The notes: generated by a model from the sequence alone, not told the origin. DNA of 17,201 nucleotides from DATKDP01 sp035546335 (GCA_035546335.1 DATKDP010000061.1:1-17201), one strand, 5' to 3'; shown: positions 7,677 through 15,441, counted from the stretch's first letter. Program-made: numbers and translations.

Positions 7677-8990
7677 CTATGGTGCGGTGGCGAACGCGGC
7701 GTCGAGGGCGGAGACCAGCTCGTCGATGTCGGACCTGCTCGCGATCAGCGGCGGTCCGAGGCGGATCACGTTGCCGAAGAGGCCTCCCTTGCCGATGAGC
7801 ACGCCGCGTTTTCTCGTCTCTTCGAAGACGTGTAGAACGGTCTTCGGGCTCGGCACCTTCGTCTTCCGATCCTCGACGCACTCGATTCCCTGCATCAGAC
7901 CCATGCCGCGGACGTCGCCGATGACGGGATACTTCTCCTTCAGCTCCTCGAGCCGCTCGCGCAGATAGCCGCCGACGACGGCCGCATTGCGAGGGAGATC
8001 GTTCTGCTCGATGACGCGGATCGTCGCCAGCGCGGCAGCGCATGTGACCGGATTCCCGCCGAAGGTGGAGAAGGTCAGTCCGGGGTACGCATCGGCGATC
8101 TCCTTCGTCGTCACCGTCGCTCCCACCGGGCTGCCGTTCGCCATTCCTTTTGCGAAGGTCATGATCTCCGGCTCGACGTCCCAATGCTCGATGCCGCACC
8201 ACTTGTCGCCGGTGCGTCCCCATCCGGTCTGTACTTCGTCGGCGATGAAGATGCCTCCGTAGCGCCGGATGATCGCGGCCACCTCGGAAAAATACTCCTT
8301 CGGCGGCGTGATGAAGCCGCCGACACCGAGGATCGGCTCGGCGATGAAGGCTGCGATCTGCCCGTCGGTCGTGGTTTGAATCAGCTCCTCGACATCGCGC
8401 GCGCAGGCGACGCCGCAGGAGGGATACTCGAGATGAAGCGGGCAGCGATAGCAGTAGGGCGCCGGAGCGTGCTTGATTCCGGCGACGTAGGTTCCGCCGT
8501 GACGCCACGTCGCGTGGCCCGACACGCTCATGGCCAGCATCGAGCGCCCGCTGTAGGAGTGGCGTAGCGCGACGATCTCCTGCCTTCCGGTGTAGAGGCG
8601 CGCCAGAACGATCGCCGTCTCGTCGGCCTCCGTTCCGCTGTTGGTGAAGAAGCTCTTCTCCAGACGGCCCGGAGCGATGCTCGCCACTTTTTCGGCGAGA
8701 TCGGCCTGCGGCTTGTTGACGTAGAGAGTGGAGGTGTGGACGACGGTCTTCGCCTGCTCGGTGATCGCGCGCGTCACTTCGTCGTTGCAGTGGCCGACCG
8801 AGACGGTGAGCACGCCGCCGAAGCAATCGAGGTAGCGGTTGCCCTCTTCATCGAAGACGTGCATTCCCTCGCCGCGGGCGATGACCAGCGGCTTCTGGTA
8901 GTAGGTGGAAGCACACGGCCAGAGGTGCTCCTTGTGCTTCGCGACGGTCTTCGACATCGAGGCCGTTTCGTCTGATGCGATCGTCGTCAT
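7677..8990 (-). CDS. Class III PLP aminotransferase, AGXT2-like
   Basis: 437 aa from ATG 8990, preceded by GGAGGA; the frame extending to 9053 overlaps preA and is rejected. It is a fold-type I enzyme with NSGTEAD at 118-124, the PLP aspartate in IADEVQTGWGRTG (Asp251) and the Schiff-base lysine in TFAKGMANG (Lys281). A cysteine-rich insert, CYRCPLHLEYPSCGVACARD (about 180-199), resembles that of the alanine-glyoxylate aminotransferase 2 group. That group uses pyruvate or glyoxylate with beta-alanine or 3-aminoisobutyrate. In this operon it would remove the amino group from the beta-amino acid end product of pyrimidine breakdown. Generic omega-amino acid transaminase activity remains possible. 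Confidence 0.88.
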   Translation of the reverse strand: MTTIASDETASMSKTVAKHKEHLWPCASTYYQKPLVIARGEGMHVFDEEGNRYLDCFGGVLTVSVGHCNDEVTRAITEQAKTVVHTSTLYVNKPQADLAEKVASIAPGRLEKSFFTNSGTEADETAIVLARLYTGRQEIVALRHSYSGRSMLAMSVSGHATWRHGGTYVAGIKHAPAPYCYRCPLHLEYPSCGVACARDVEELIQTTTDGQIAAFIAEPILGVGGFITPPKEYFSEVAAIIRRYGGIFIADEVQTGWGRTGDKWCGIEHWDVEPEIMTFAKGMANGSPVGATVTTKEIADAYPGLTFSTFGGNPVTCAAALATIRVIEQNDLPRNAAVVGGYLRERLEELKEKYPVIGDVRGMGLMQGIECVEDRKTKVPSPKTVLHVFEETRKRGVLIGKGGLFGNVIRLGPPLIASRSDIDELVSALDAAFATAP

Positions 8991-9009
8991 TCTCGTCCTC
9001 CGGTGCAGC

Positions 9010-10149
9010 TCACGATTTCGTGGCGGCGATCGGCTCCTCGGCAGGTGCCGCATACCCTTCGGCTTCGTAGCCGCCGTGGTAGTCCGCCGCGTCGGGGCGT
9101 TTGATCTGCGAGTGCGGAACGATGCGGTCGCGCCGGATTCCGCGGAAATCCTCCAGCCTGCTCCATCCCCGTTGTGCGTTCCTCTCGAGGAACTCCGTCA
9201 TCCCTGCGATCAGCGTTCGGATGACGTTTGGCCCGACCGCATGATCGAGCATCGCCGCCGTGCAGACCTGCACGGTGCCGCATCCGAGCAGGAAGTAGTT
9301 GAGCGCGTGCGAGAAATCGGAGATGCCCCCGATGCCGGAGAAGCCCTTGTCGGGGAAGGCCTGCGTGAGCTGCGCCATCTTCGCCAGCGAAAGCGGCAGA
9401 ATCGCCGGGCCGCCGAGCCCTCCGCTCGACACGTATCCGTCGACGTTCATTTCGAACTCGAGCGTTTCCGGATCGATCGGGGGGAGAGACAGAAACGTGT
9501 TCGACGAGGCGATCGCGTCGGCGCCGGCGGAAAAGGCGCCACGCGCCTCGACGACGATCTCGGTCGTCGACGGCGTGAGCTTGACCCAGACCGGAACCGT
9601 GGCGACTTCCTTGACCACGCCGGTCACGCGGGCGCAGAGCTTTTCGTTCTTGCCGATGTTCGACCCCATGTCGTCGCGGTCCATGTGGGGGCAGGAGAAG
9701 TTCATCTCGATGCCGTCGGCGCCTGCCTCCTGGCAGGCCTTGGTCAGCGTCTGCCAGTGCTCGAGCTCGCGATCGTTCTCCGATCCCGCCATGATCGAGG
9801 CGACCAGAATCCTGTCGGGATATGCCTGCTTGATTCGCTCGATGCGCGGGAGCCACCACTCGATCGTCTTGTCGGAGATCAGTTCCCAGTTCCACGACGA
9901 GTGAAGGGCCGCAGGGCGGTTCTTCATCGAAATGCGAGGCGAGTCGGCATCGGATCGGAGAAACTTCACCTTCGGCCCCTTCACGTTGACGACCGGATGA
10001 AGTCCGATCGTCTTGGTCACCACGCCGCCCCACCCCGCCTCGAACGCCCGCATGATGTTGCTCTCCGATTCGGTCGGGGGAGCGGACGAGAGAAGAAACG
10101 GATTCTGGAACCGAAGTCCCGTGAATACGACCGACAGATCGACGCTCAT
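9010..10149 (-). CDS. preA: PreA-like dihydropyrimidine dehydrogenase, ferredoxin domain absent
   Basis: 379 aa from ATG 10149, with AGGAG 6-10 nt upstream. It is a class of FMN TIM-barrel related to dihydroorotate dehydrogenase, with MNFSCPHM (149-156), VWVKLTPSTTE (Lys190), GGIS and LLGCGTVQVCTAAM. The SCPH and KLTP motifs are those of the pyrimidine-reducing domain of dihydropyrimidine dehydrogenase. The C-terminal part (320-379) has no cysteines, so the two 4Fe-4S clusters found at the end of E. coli PreA are lacking. By hand alignment the active-site loop reads MGSNIGKN where mammalian enzymes have GLACGQ, so the catalytic cysteine position appears to be Ile165. No PreT gene lies nearby. 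It is the first gene of the operon, 19 bp before the aminotransferase. Confidence 0.8.
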   Translation of the reverse strand: MSVDLSVVFTGLRFQNPFLLSSAPPTESESNIMRAFEAGWGGVVTKTIGLHPVVNVKGPKVKFLRSDADSPRISMKNRPAALHSSWNWELISDKTIEWWLPRIERIKQAYPDRILVASIMAGSENDRELEHWQTLTKACQEAGADGIEMNFSCPHMDRDDMGSNIGKNEKLCARVTGVVKEVATVPVWVKLTPSTTEIVVEARGAFSAGADAIASSNTFLSLPPIDPETLEFEMNVDGYVSSGGLGGPAILPLSLAKMAQLTQAFPDKGFSGIGGISDFSHALNYFLLGCGTVQVCTAAMLDHAVGPNVIRTLIAGMTEFLERNAQRGWSRLEDFRGIRRDRIVPHSQIKRPDAADYHGGYEAEGYAAPAEEPIAATKS

Positions 10150-10180
10150 GGTGGTCTCCTGAGTGCAGCGAAAGAGGACA

Positions 10181-10210
10181 ACTATAGACCCGCCCTGCGG
10201 AAGGTGACAA
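10181..10210 (-). promoter_or_regulatory. Promoter of the pyrimidine catabolic operon
   Basis: On the minus strand TTGTCA (10210-10205), an 18-bp spacer and TATAGT (10186-10181) match the sigma70 consensus at 5/6 in each box. The predicted start near 10174 gives a leader of about 25 nt containing AGGAG before ATG 10149. Confidence 0.6.
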
Positions 10211-10228
10211 GGGAGGGGGCTATGGGGT

Positions 10229-10246
10229 GCGGCGCGGAAGCGCCGC
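10229..10246. other. Hairpin GCGGCGC-GGAA-GCGCCGC
   Basis: A perfect 7-bp GC stem with a GGAA tetraloop in the gap between preA and merR. The identical stem with a TGG loop occurs at 15425-15441 before the GNAT gene, and the GCGGCGCCGC core also at 15363-15372. It may be a short repeated element, or coincidence of GC-rich sequence. Confidence 0.45.
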
Positions 10247-10376
10247 TTTCGATCCGAGGCGACAGATGCTGCAGCCAGGGCCCTCCTGTGGGATACGGCG
10301 CTTCGGTCAGCTCGGGGATCGAAAGCGGTGTCGTCTTGCACCGCACTTCCAAAAAGAGTCTGACAGCCGATCTCGA

Positions 10377-10382
10377 TATAAT
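10377..10382 (+). promoter_or_regulatory. -10 box TATAAT of the MerR gene
   Basis: Perfect consensus TATAAT whose last base is 9 nt before ATG 10391. No -35 element at 16-18 bp and no Shine-Dalgarno sequence are seen. The message would start at or next to the initiation codon. Confidence 0.5.
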
Positions 10383-10390
10383 CACTTCCG

Positions 10391-10759
10391 ATGTCCGCGG
10401 ATGGAGAGAAGCGCTACAAGATCGGCGAGGTCTGCAGGCTCGCCGATGTGCAGCCCTATGTCCTTCGCTACTGGGAAACGGAGTTTCCCGCGCTCGCTCC
10501 GGGAAAGAGCGGCGGAGGCCAGCGCCTCTACTCCCAGCGCGAGATCGACATCATCCTGATGATCAAGAAGCTTCTCTACACCGAGGGCTTCACGATCGCC
10601 GGAGCGAAGAAGAAGCTCGAGCAGGAGCTCGAGCAGGGAGAGCCGCCCCTGGACTCCGAGCCGCAGCCGGTGCGGACCGAGATCTCCAGTGACGCGCGCC
10701 AGGTGATCGCGAAGATGCGACGGGAGCTGAGAGAGCTTCTCGCGATTCTCGACAAATGA
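10391..10759 (+). CDS. MerR family transcriptional regulator
   Basis: 122 aa from ATG 10391. The N-terminal winged helix-turn-helix is clear: YKIGEVCRLADVQPYVLRYWETEFP (residues 9-33), then the wing GGQRLYSQREIDIILMIKKLLYTEGFTI and GAKKKLEQEL. A short C-terminal tail (about 95-122, QVIAKMRRELRELLAIL) is probably a dimerisation coiled coil. No effector domain or metal cysteines follow. It matches the small MerR-like proteins that often sit alone or next to ihfA in other bacteria. It is divergent from the pyrimidine operon across 241 bp, so control of that operon is possible but not shown. Confidence 0.85.
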   Translation: MSADGEKRYKIGEVCRLADVQPYVLRYWETEFPALAPGKSGGGQRLYSQREIDIILMIKKLLYTEGFTIAGAKKKLEQELEQGEPPLDSEPQPVRTEISSDARQVIAKMRRELRELLAILDK

Positions 10760-10806
10760 GGCCGAAAGAACGCCGATCGGGCTTGCCCAAACTGTCGAAG
10801 GCGCGC

Positions 10807-11128
10807 CGCTGTCATCCCGAGCAGGGACGAAGCAGAGAGCCGCGAGAATGTCCGATCGGGCTTGCATGTCGCTGGAAAAGCGACGGTGGCCTGGTTGGGA
10901 TGTATGGACCACTCGCGAGATCCCTCGCCTCCCCGCCCACCCACCCGCTTCCAAGAAACTCCCTGTGTTTATGCGGCTTTTCACGCCATGCCTCTCCCTT
11001 TCTGGTCATGGCCGAGCGGAAGACTCTGAGGGAAAACGGTCTCGTCAGGGCCACGCCGCCGGGCATGGTACCCGGTTTCTTCCCTCAGGTTCAGCGCGCG
11101 CGCTGTGAAAAGGCTCGGGATGACAGCG
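10807..11128. repeat. Palindromic element with 16-bp terminal inverted repeats
   Basis: Perfect inverted ends CGCTGTCATCCCGAGC (10807-10822) and its complement (11113-11128) bound 322 bp. Inside are GTCGCT-GGAAA-AGCGAC (near 10868-10884), the module GCGAGATCCCTCGCC (near 10917), CTGAGGGAA/TTCCCTCAG (11026-11034 and 11080-11088) and CCGGG/CCCGG (11059-11063 and 11071-11075). No transposase frame is present. It resembles a MITE-like or composite palindromic repeat. Confidence 0.6.
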
Positions 11129-11130
11129 TG

Positions 11131-11247
11131 CCGTCATCCTGAGCGAGGGCGGGGTGCGGGTGTGAGTGAAGGATCTGCGTTCTTAGACAGTTGCCGATCG
11201 CAGATCCTTCGCTCACGCCCACCCAACCCCCTCGCTCAGGATGACGG
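11131..11247. repeat. 117-bp long palindrome of the TCATCCTGAGC/GGATCT family
   Basis: Outer arms of 19 bp are perfect (11131-11149 with 11229-11247, reading CCGTCATCCTGAGCGAGGG on the left). Inner arms of 18 bp (11162-11179 with 11199-11216) have one mismatch. A central loop of about 19 nt remains. The arm sequence TCATCCTGAGCGA...GAAGGATCTGC resembles widespread intergenic repeats of high-GC bacteria. Confidence 0.85.
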
Positions 11248-11341
11248 GAAGCGGTTTTCGAGCAGGATGACGTGGCGTCACAGGCTGACCATGCAAGCTT
11301 CAGCCACATGGTAGAGTCTTGTCTCAACTCCTGCCCAGCCC

Positions 11342-14179
11342 ATGGACGACGAAATCCGCAGACCTCCGCTCGCGACGTACAGGCTCCAGTTCGGCCCGCA
11401 CTTCACGCTCCGCGATGCCGTCGCCATCGTTCCCTACCTCGACCGGCTCGGCGTGACCGACCTCTACGCATCACCGCTCTGGAAGGCGCGCAGCGGCAGC
11501 GAGCATGGATACGACGTGACCGACCCGACCGAGCTCAACCCGGAGATTGGTACCGAAGAGGATTTCGACGCCCTTTGCCGTGAGCTCCGAGGGCGCGGCA
11601 TGGGATTGCTCCTCGACATCGTGCCGAATCACCTGGCCGCGAGCCCGGAGAATCCGTGGTGGAACGATGTGCTCGAGCATGGTGCGGAGTCGCGCTACGC
11701 TGGCTGGTTCGACATCGTCTGGAGCTCGCTTCCTTCCGGCGGCGGCGAGACGAAACTGCTCCTGCCCGTACTCGGGCAGCGTTACGGCGAGGCGCTCGGC
11801 AGTCACGAGCTGCGTCTGGAGCTCGGTGCGTCGGGCTTCACGCTGCGCTACTACGATTCGGCGTTCCCCATCGCCCTCCGCTCGTATCCGATGATTCTCG
11901 ACCAGAGCGGCGTCGCATCGCGGGGAGCGAAAGCCAGCCGGGAATGGCGCCATTTTGAAGGGATCATCGAATCGATTCGAAAGGAGCGGGACGCGCCGCA
12001 TTGGAACGAGCCCGCAACCAAACGAGCGATCAAGCGCCTCCTCCTCCGCCTCTACCGGACCGATGCGCCGGCGCGCGCGATCATCGGCCGCTGTCTCGCG
12101 CGCTTCAACGAAGAGGGAGACGAGTCGGCCGGGCTGCTCGATTCACTGCTCGACGAACAGCCGTATCGCCTCATCTACTGGCGGCGCGCGGCGAGCGACG
12201 TCAACTACCGCCGGTTCTTCGACATCAGTGATCTGGTCGGTGTCCGGGTCGAGATCGACGAGGTGTTCCGGGCGGTTCACGCGCGGCTCTTCGAATGGAT
12301 TTCCGAGGAGAAAGTGACGGCGGTCCGGGTGGATCACGTCGATGGCCTTCTCGATCCCATCGACTACCTTCGCAAGCTGCAGCAGTCCGCGGCCTCCTCC
12401 TGGAATGGAGATCCCCGCCGTGCGCCGCTCCACGTCGTCGTCGAGAAGATCCTCGCACCGGAGGAGAGGCTGCACGATTCGTTCGCCGCCGCCGGCACCA
12501 CCGGATACGACTTTCTGAATCGGGTCAATGCGCTGTTCGTCGATCGGAAGGGGCTTCGCTCACTCTTCCGGATCTACCGCGATTTCACCGGCTCTGAGGC
12601 CGGATTCGAAGAGCTGTGCTACCGGCGAAAGAAGCAGGTGATCGCCACTCTCTTCAAGGGCGATCTTCGCATGCTCGGCCAGCAGCTCCTCGAGATCGCC
12701 GGCACGACGCGAAGCTTTCGCTACATCTCGCCGCGCGAGGTGGTCCAGGCTCTGATGGAGGTGAGTGCGTCGCTCGCCGTCTATCGCACCTACACGCGGG
12801 ACGCGGTCGTCCGCGAGGAGGATCGCCGTTCGATCGAAGAGGCGATCGCCCGCGCCCGCGGCCGCAATCCGCTCGACGCTCGAATCTACGACTTCCTCCG
12901 ATCGGTTCTGCTGCTCGACCCGGATGAAGACGACGAGGATGGAGCCGGAATGCAGCAGCGGCTCGACTTCGTGCTGCGCTGGCAGCAGTTCACCGGCCCC
13001 GCCACGGCGAAAGGAGTCGAGGACACGGTCCTCTACGGCTACAACCCACTGCTCTCGCTCAGCGAAGTGGGAGGCGAGGTCGCGGTGGCGGGCGTCGATC
13101 CCGCGGAACGCTTTCATCGGTTCAGCATCGAGCGCGCGAAGCGCTGGCCGCATACGATGAACGCGACCTCGACCCACGACACGAAACGGAGCGAGGACGT
13201 CCGCGCGCGCATCGACGTCTTGAGCGAACTTCCGGAACAGTGGGAGGCAGCGCTGACCCGCTGGTCGCGCCGGAACCGGAGGCTGAAGCGCCTCGTCGAG
13301 GAGAAGGAAGCGCCGAGCCGCAACGAGGAGGTCCATCTCTACCAGACGCTTCTCGGCGTCTGGCCGCTCGATCCGCGCGAGATTTCCCCCCTTCGGCGGA
13401 GAGTGAGCGACTATTTGGTGAAGGCGGTTCGCGAGGCGAAGACGAACAGCAGCTGGATCGAGCCCAACGAAGACTATGAGCGCGCGCTGGTGCGATTCGC
13501 CCGAACGATCCTGCGCGATGACGACTCCCCCTTCATGCGCGACTTCCTCCGCTTTCAGCGGCGCGTCGCCTGGTACGGCGCCTGGAACGCTCTGGCGCAG
13601 ACGCTGTTGAAGATGACGTCTCCCGGCAGCCCCGATTTCTATCAGGGAACCGAGCTGTGGGATTTCAGCATGGTCGACCCCGACAACCGGAGAGCCGTCG
13701 ATTTCAGGAAGCGGGCGAGAATCGTCCGCGATCTCGATCGAGCCGATGACCGGCTCCGGCTCGTGCGCGATGTGCTGAAGCATTGGAAGGATGGTCGAGC
13801 GAAGCTCTTCCTGATCCGGGAAGTGTTGCGCGCGCGACGCGCCGATCGCGATCTCTTCCTTTCCGGCTCCTACGTGCCGTTGAAACCTTCGGGCGCCGGG
13901 AAGGCGAGCCTCGTCGGATTCGCCAGAAGGCACCGCGATCGGTTTGCCATAGTCGCCGTTCCCCGGATGCTGACCAGACTCGCTCCCCTCGGGAAGCTGC
14001 CGCTCGGGGCGGGGGTGTGGGGGTCGACTACGCTCTCGATCGATCGGGAGTTTCCCCGCCGGTGGCACAACGTGCTCACCGGCGGGGAGGTGGAAGCGGT
14101 GGGATCCGCGGCGAAGAAGCTCCATGCCGCCGAAGTCTTCGCCGAATTTCCAGTCGCGCTGCTCATCGGAATCGCATGA
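11342..14179 (+). CDS. treY: Maltooligosyl trehalose synthase
   Basis: 945 aa, usual family length, starting at ATG 11342. It converts the reducing-end glucose of maltooligosaccharides to an alpha,alpha-1,1-linked trehalosyl end in the cytoplasm; TreZ then releases trehalose. GH13 features in order: ATYRLQFGPHFT at the N-terminus, ASPLWKARSGSEHGYDVTD, LLLDIVPNHLA (about 89-99), VRVDHVDGL with the nucleophile Asp331, VVEKIL with the acid Glu368, and STHDTKRSEDVRARI with the transition-state Asp613. Near the C-terminus GSPDFYQGTELWDFSMVDPDNRR is typical of TreY. No treZ, treX or glycogen gene is in the window. The gene ends 33 bp from the convergent doxX. Confidence 0.95.
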   Translation: MDDEIRRPPLATYRLQFGPHFTLRDAVAIVPYLDRLGVTDLYASPLWKARSGSEHGYDVTDPTELNPEIGTEEDFDALCRELRGRGMGLLLDIVPNHLAASPENPWWNDVLEHGAESRYAGWFDIVWSSLPSGGGETKLLLPVLGQRYGEALGSHELRLELGASGFTLRYYDSAFPIALRSYPMILDQSGVASRGAKASREWRHFEGIIESIRKERDAPHWNEPATKRAIKRLLLRLYRTDAPARAIIGRCLARFNEEGDESAGLLDSLLDEQPYRLIYWRRAASDVNYRRFFDISDLVGVRVEIDEVFRAVHARLFEWISEEKVTAVRVDHVDGLLDPIDYLRKLQQSAASSWNGDPRRAPLHVVVEKILAPEERLHDSFAAAGTTGYDFLNRVNALFVDRKGLRSLFRIYRDFTGSEAGFEELCYRRKKQVIATLFKGDLRMLGQQLLEIAGTTRSFRYISPREVVQALMEVSASLAVYRTYTRDAVVREEDRRSIEEAIARARGRNPLDARIYDFLRSVLLLDPDEDDEDGAGMQQRLDFVLRWQQFTGPATAKGVEDTVLYGYNPLLSLSEVGGEVAVAGVDPAERFHRFSIERAKRWPHTMNATSTHDTKRSEDVRARIDVLSELPEQWEAALTRWSRRNRRLKRLVEEKEAPSRNEEVHLYQTLLGVWPLDPREISPLRRRVSDYLVKAVREAKTNSSWIEPNEDYERALVRFARTILRDDDSPFMRDFLRFQRRVAWYGAWNALAQTLLKMTSPGSPDFYQGTELWDFSMVDPDNRRAVDFRKRARIVRDLDRADDRLRLVRDVLKHWKDGRAKLFLIREVLRARRADRDLFLSGSYVPLKPSGAGKASLVGFARRHRDRFAIVAVPRMLTRLAPLGKLPLGAGVWGSTTLSIDREFPRRWHNVLTGGEVEAVGSAAKKLHAAEVFAEFPVALLIGIA
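14054..14087 (+). other. Strong hairpin inside treY
   Basis: CCCCGCCGGTG (14054-14064) pairs perfectly with CACCGGCGGGG (14077-14087), and inside it GCAC/GTGC extends the stem past a single bulged T around an AAC loop. It lies in codons for FPRRWHNVLTGGEV, about 90 bp before the treY stop. There is no T-tract, so it is not a standard intrinsic terminator. Confidence 0.7.
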
Positions 14180-14212
14180 GCGCGCGATTTCTCCGACCCG
14201 TTCATTCGATCG

Positions 14213-14728
14213 TCAGCGTCTCGCGTCGACCGACCTGCCGATGATGCCGTCGATTGAGAACCGCCCGCTGCCTCCGATGGTGAGAGCGACGGCGATGGCG
14301 AAGGCGAGAATGTGGAATTCGAATCCCTCGCCCGCCTGCTGTCCGCTCCAGTTCATGAAGAAGCCGTGCTGGAGGTGAACCGTCGCGGTGGCCACGACCA
14401 TGGTCGCCGCCAGAACGGGGGCGACGATGCGGCTGCCGAATCCCAGCAGGAGCGCGACTGCACCGAAGGACTCGGCGATGATGACGAGAAACGCGAGGAT
14501 CGCCGGCGCGCCGATGTCATTGGTCATGAAGCCCATCGTTGCGGCGAATCCGTAGCCGCCGAACCATCCGAGGAGCTTCTGCGCTCCATGGGGAAAGATG
14601 ACGACGGCGAGGGCGACGCGCAGAATCGTCAGGATCGAGCGTTCGTCGGTGCGTGTGAGGACATTGACGAGTCTGGCGGCGAGGCTCTCGCGGCGGGTCA
14701 GTGATGCGTCGAATGTGAAGTCGGTCAT
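14213..14728 (-). CDS. DoxX family membrane protein
   Basis: 171 aa from ATG 14728, with GGAGGA 6 nt upstream; an in-frame ATG at 14746 lies upstream of that ribosome site and is rejected. Four hydrophobic segments and the family pattern ILRVALAVVIFPHGAQKLLGWFGG near residues 35-58, then FLVIIAESFGAVALLLGFGSR and LQHGFFMNW. DoxX proteins are small quinone- or redox-linked membrane proteins of unclear function. Upstream is a 22-bp operator identical in plan to that of the neighbouring marR gene, so it is likely repressed by that protein. It converges with treY. Confidence 0.88.
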   Translation of the reverse strand: MTDFTFDASLTRRESLAARLVNVLTRTDERSILTILRVALAVVIFPHGAQKLLGWFGGYGFAATMGFMTNDIGAPAILAFLVIIAESFGAVALLLGFGSRIVAPVLAATMVVATATVHLQHGFFMNWSGQQAGEGFEFHILAFAIAVALTIGGSGRFSIDGIIGRSVDARR

Positions 14729-14755
14729 GGCATCCTCCGTTAACATTGATTTGTT

Positions 14756-14777
14756 AATAGTTGACTAGTTAACTATT
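14756..14777 (-). promoter_or_regulatory. MarR-type operator upstream of doxX
   Basis: 22-bp inverted repeat with outer halves AATAGTTGAC and GTTAACTATT, one mismatch between halves. It matches the 15323-15344 site in 19 of 22 positions by eye. It lies 28 bp upstream of the doxX start, in an unusually AT-rich stretch. Confidence 0.7.
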
Positions 14778-14817
14778 GAGCGGCAGAAGCTCCCCGCTCG
14801 TCCTGGCTGCCTCTTCT

Positions 14818-15303
14818 CTACGTAGGCTCGGTGTTGGCGGCGCGAATCGCGTCGAGGGACTCGATCAGCGACTGGAGTTGAACTTCGGTCAGGGAGGCCA
14901 ACATCTCCCGGTCGAGCTCGTCGACGGGGCCGTCGAGCCGCTGGAGCAGCTTCAGCCCGGCAGGAGTGATCTGGCAGAGGACGCAGCGGCGATCGCCCGC
15001 CCACTGCTCGCGCCTCACCAGGCCGCTCTCCTCCAGCCTGTCGATGATCCGGGTGATCCCTGGCGCCTGTTCGATCAATCGTTCAGCGATCTCCATGGTC
15101 GGCAAGGGGGTGCGCGCACCGCGCAGGATGCGCAGGACGTTGTACTGCTGCGCGCTCAGACCTTCGGTCTGGGTGAGGGCGTCGACCCTCCGGTGGAGCA
15201 CATTCGCCGTCCGCAACAGGGCGAGCAGCGCCTCGGTCCGCTTCGAGGGGAAGGGGCGTGTCTGCTTGATCTCCTGCTGAACGAGCGAGCGTCTTCGTTT
15301 CAT
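14818..15303 (-). CDS. MarR family transcriptional regulator
   Basis: 161 aa from ATG 15303. The frame extends to a TTG at 15339, but that lies inside the operator and -35 box. Winged helix-turn-helix features: LSAQQYNVLRILRGA, then PLPTMEIAERLIEQAPGITRIIDRLEESGLVRREQWAGDRRCVLCQITPAGLKLLQRL, the usual DNA-binding helix, wing DRR and following helix. N- and C-terminal helices would form the dimer. Cysteines near the wing (VLCQI) could sense oxidation, but this is speculation. The gene has its own promoter overlapped by a palindromic operator, implying autorepression, and is 90 bp from doxX on the same strand. Confidence 0.9.
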   Translation of the reverse strand: MKRRRSLVQQEIKQTRPFPSKRTEALLALLRTANVLHRRVDALTQTEGLSAQQYNVLRILRGARTPLPTMEIAERLIEQAPGITRIIDRLEESGLVRREQWAGDRRCVLCQITPAGLKLLQRLDGPVDELDREMLASLTEVQLQSLIESLDAIRAANTEPT

Positions 15304-15310
15304 GGCGAAC

Positions 15311-15344
15311 ACTCTACCGAACAATAGTTGATCAGTCAACTATT
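15311..15344 (-). promoter_or_regulatory. marR promoter with overlapping operator
   Basis: TTGACT (15339-15334), a 17-bp spacer and TAGAGT (15316-15311) form a sigma70-like promoter on the minus strand. The -35 box is embedded in a perfect inverted repeat, AATAGTTGA-4 nt-TCAACTATT (15323-15344), the same operator as at doxX. The -10 ends 8 nt before ATG 15303, so the transcript would be leaderless or nearly so. Confidence 0.7.
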
Positions 15345-15424
15345 TCCTCGTTGGGGTACGGTGCGGCGCCGCATCCATGGCTATGCCATCGGCCGCGGGA
15401 CTTTGTCCGCGTTGCCGGTGGAAA

Positions 15425-15441
15425 GCGGCGCTGGGCGCCGC
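15425..15441. other. Hairpin GCGGCGC-TGG-GCGCCGC
   Basis: A perfect 7-bp stem identical to that of the hairpin at 10229-10246, in the gap between marR and the GNAT gene. A self-complementary GCGGCGCCGC is also present at 15363-15372. Confidence 0.45.

Larger units (their letters stand above)
10760..11341. other. 582-bp repeat-filled gap between merR and treY
   Basis: No credible gene is seen. The gap holds a direct 14-bp repeat CCGATCGGGCTTGC (10773-10786 and 10852-10865), a 322-bp palindrome-bounded segment (10807-11128), a 117-bp long palindrome (11131-11247) and several inner hairpins. A weak -10-like TAGAGT at 11312-11317 lies 25 nt before treY. Confidence 0.75.

Noticed and set aside
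8905..10692. 595-codon plus-strand frame across preA
   Set aside because: It is antisense to well-supported preA and aminotransferase genes, has Arg/Asp/His-rich low-similarity composition and crosses the merR start. It is a shadow of high-GC codon bias.
13990..14030. G-quadruplex near the end of treY
   Set aside because: Only three clean G runs are close together, within coding sequence for Gly/Val/Trp codons; this is explained by composition.
12560..14125. 521-codon minus-strand frame within treY
   Set aside because: It is fully antisense to treY, whose motifs are unambiguous; the shadow has no domain signature.
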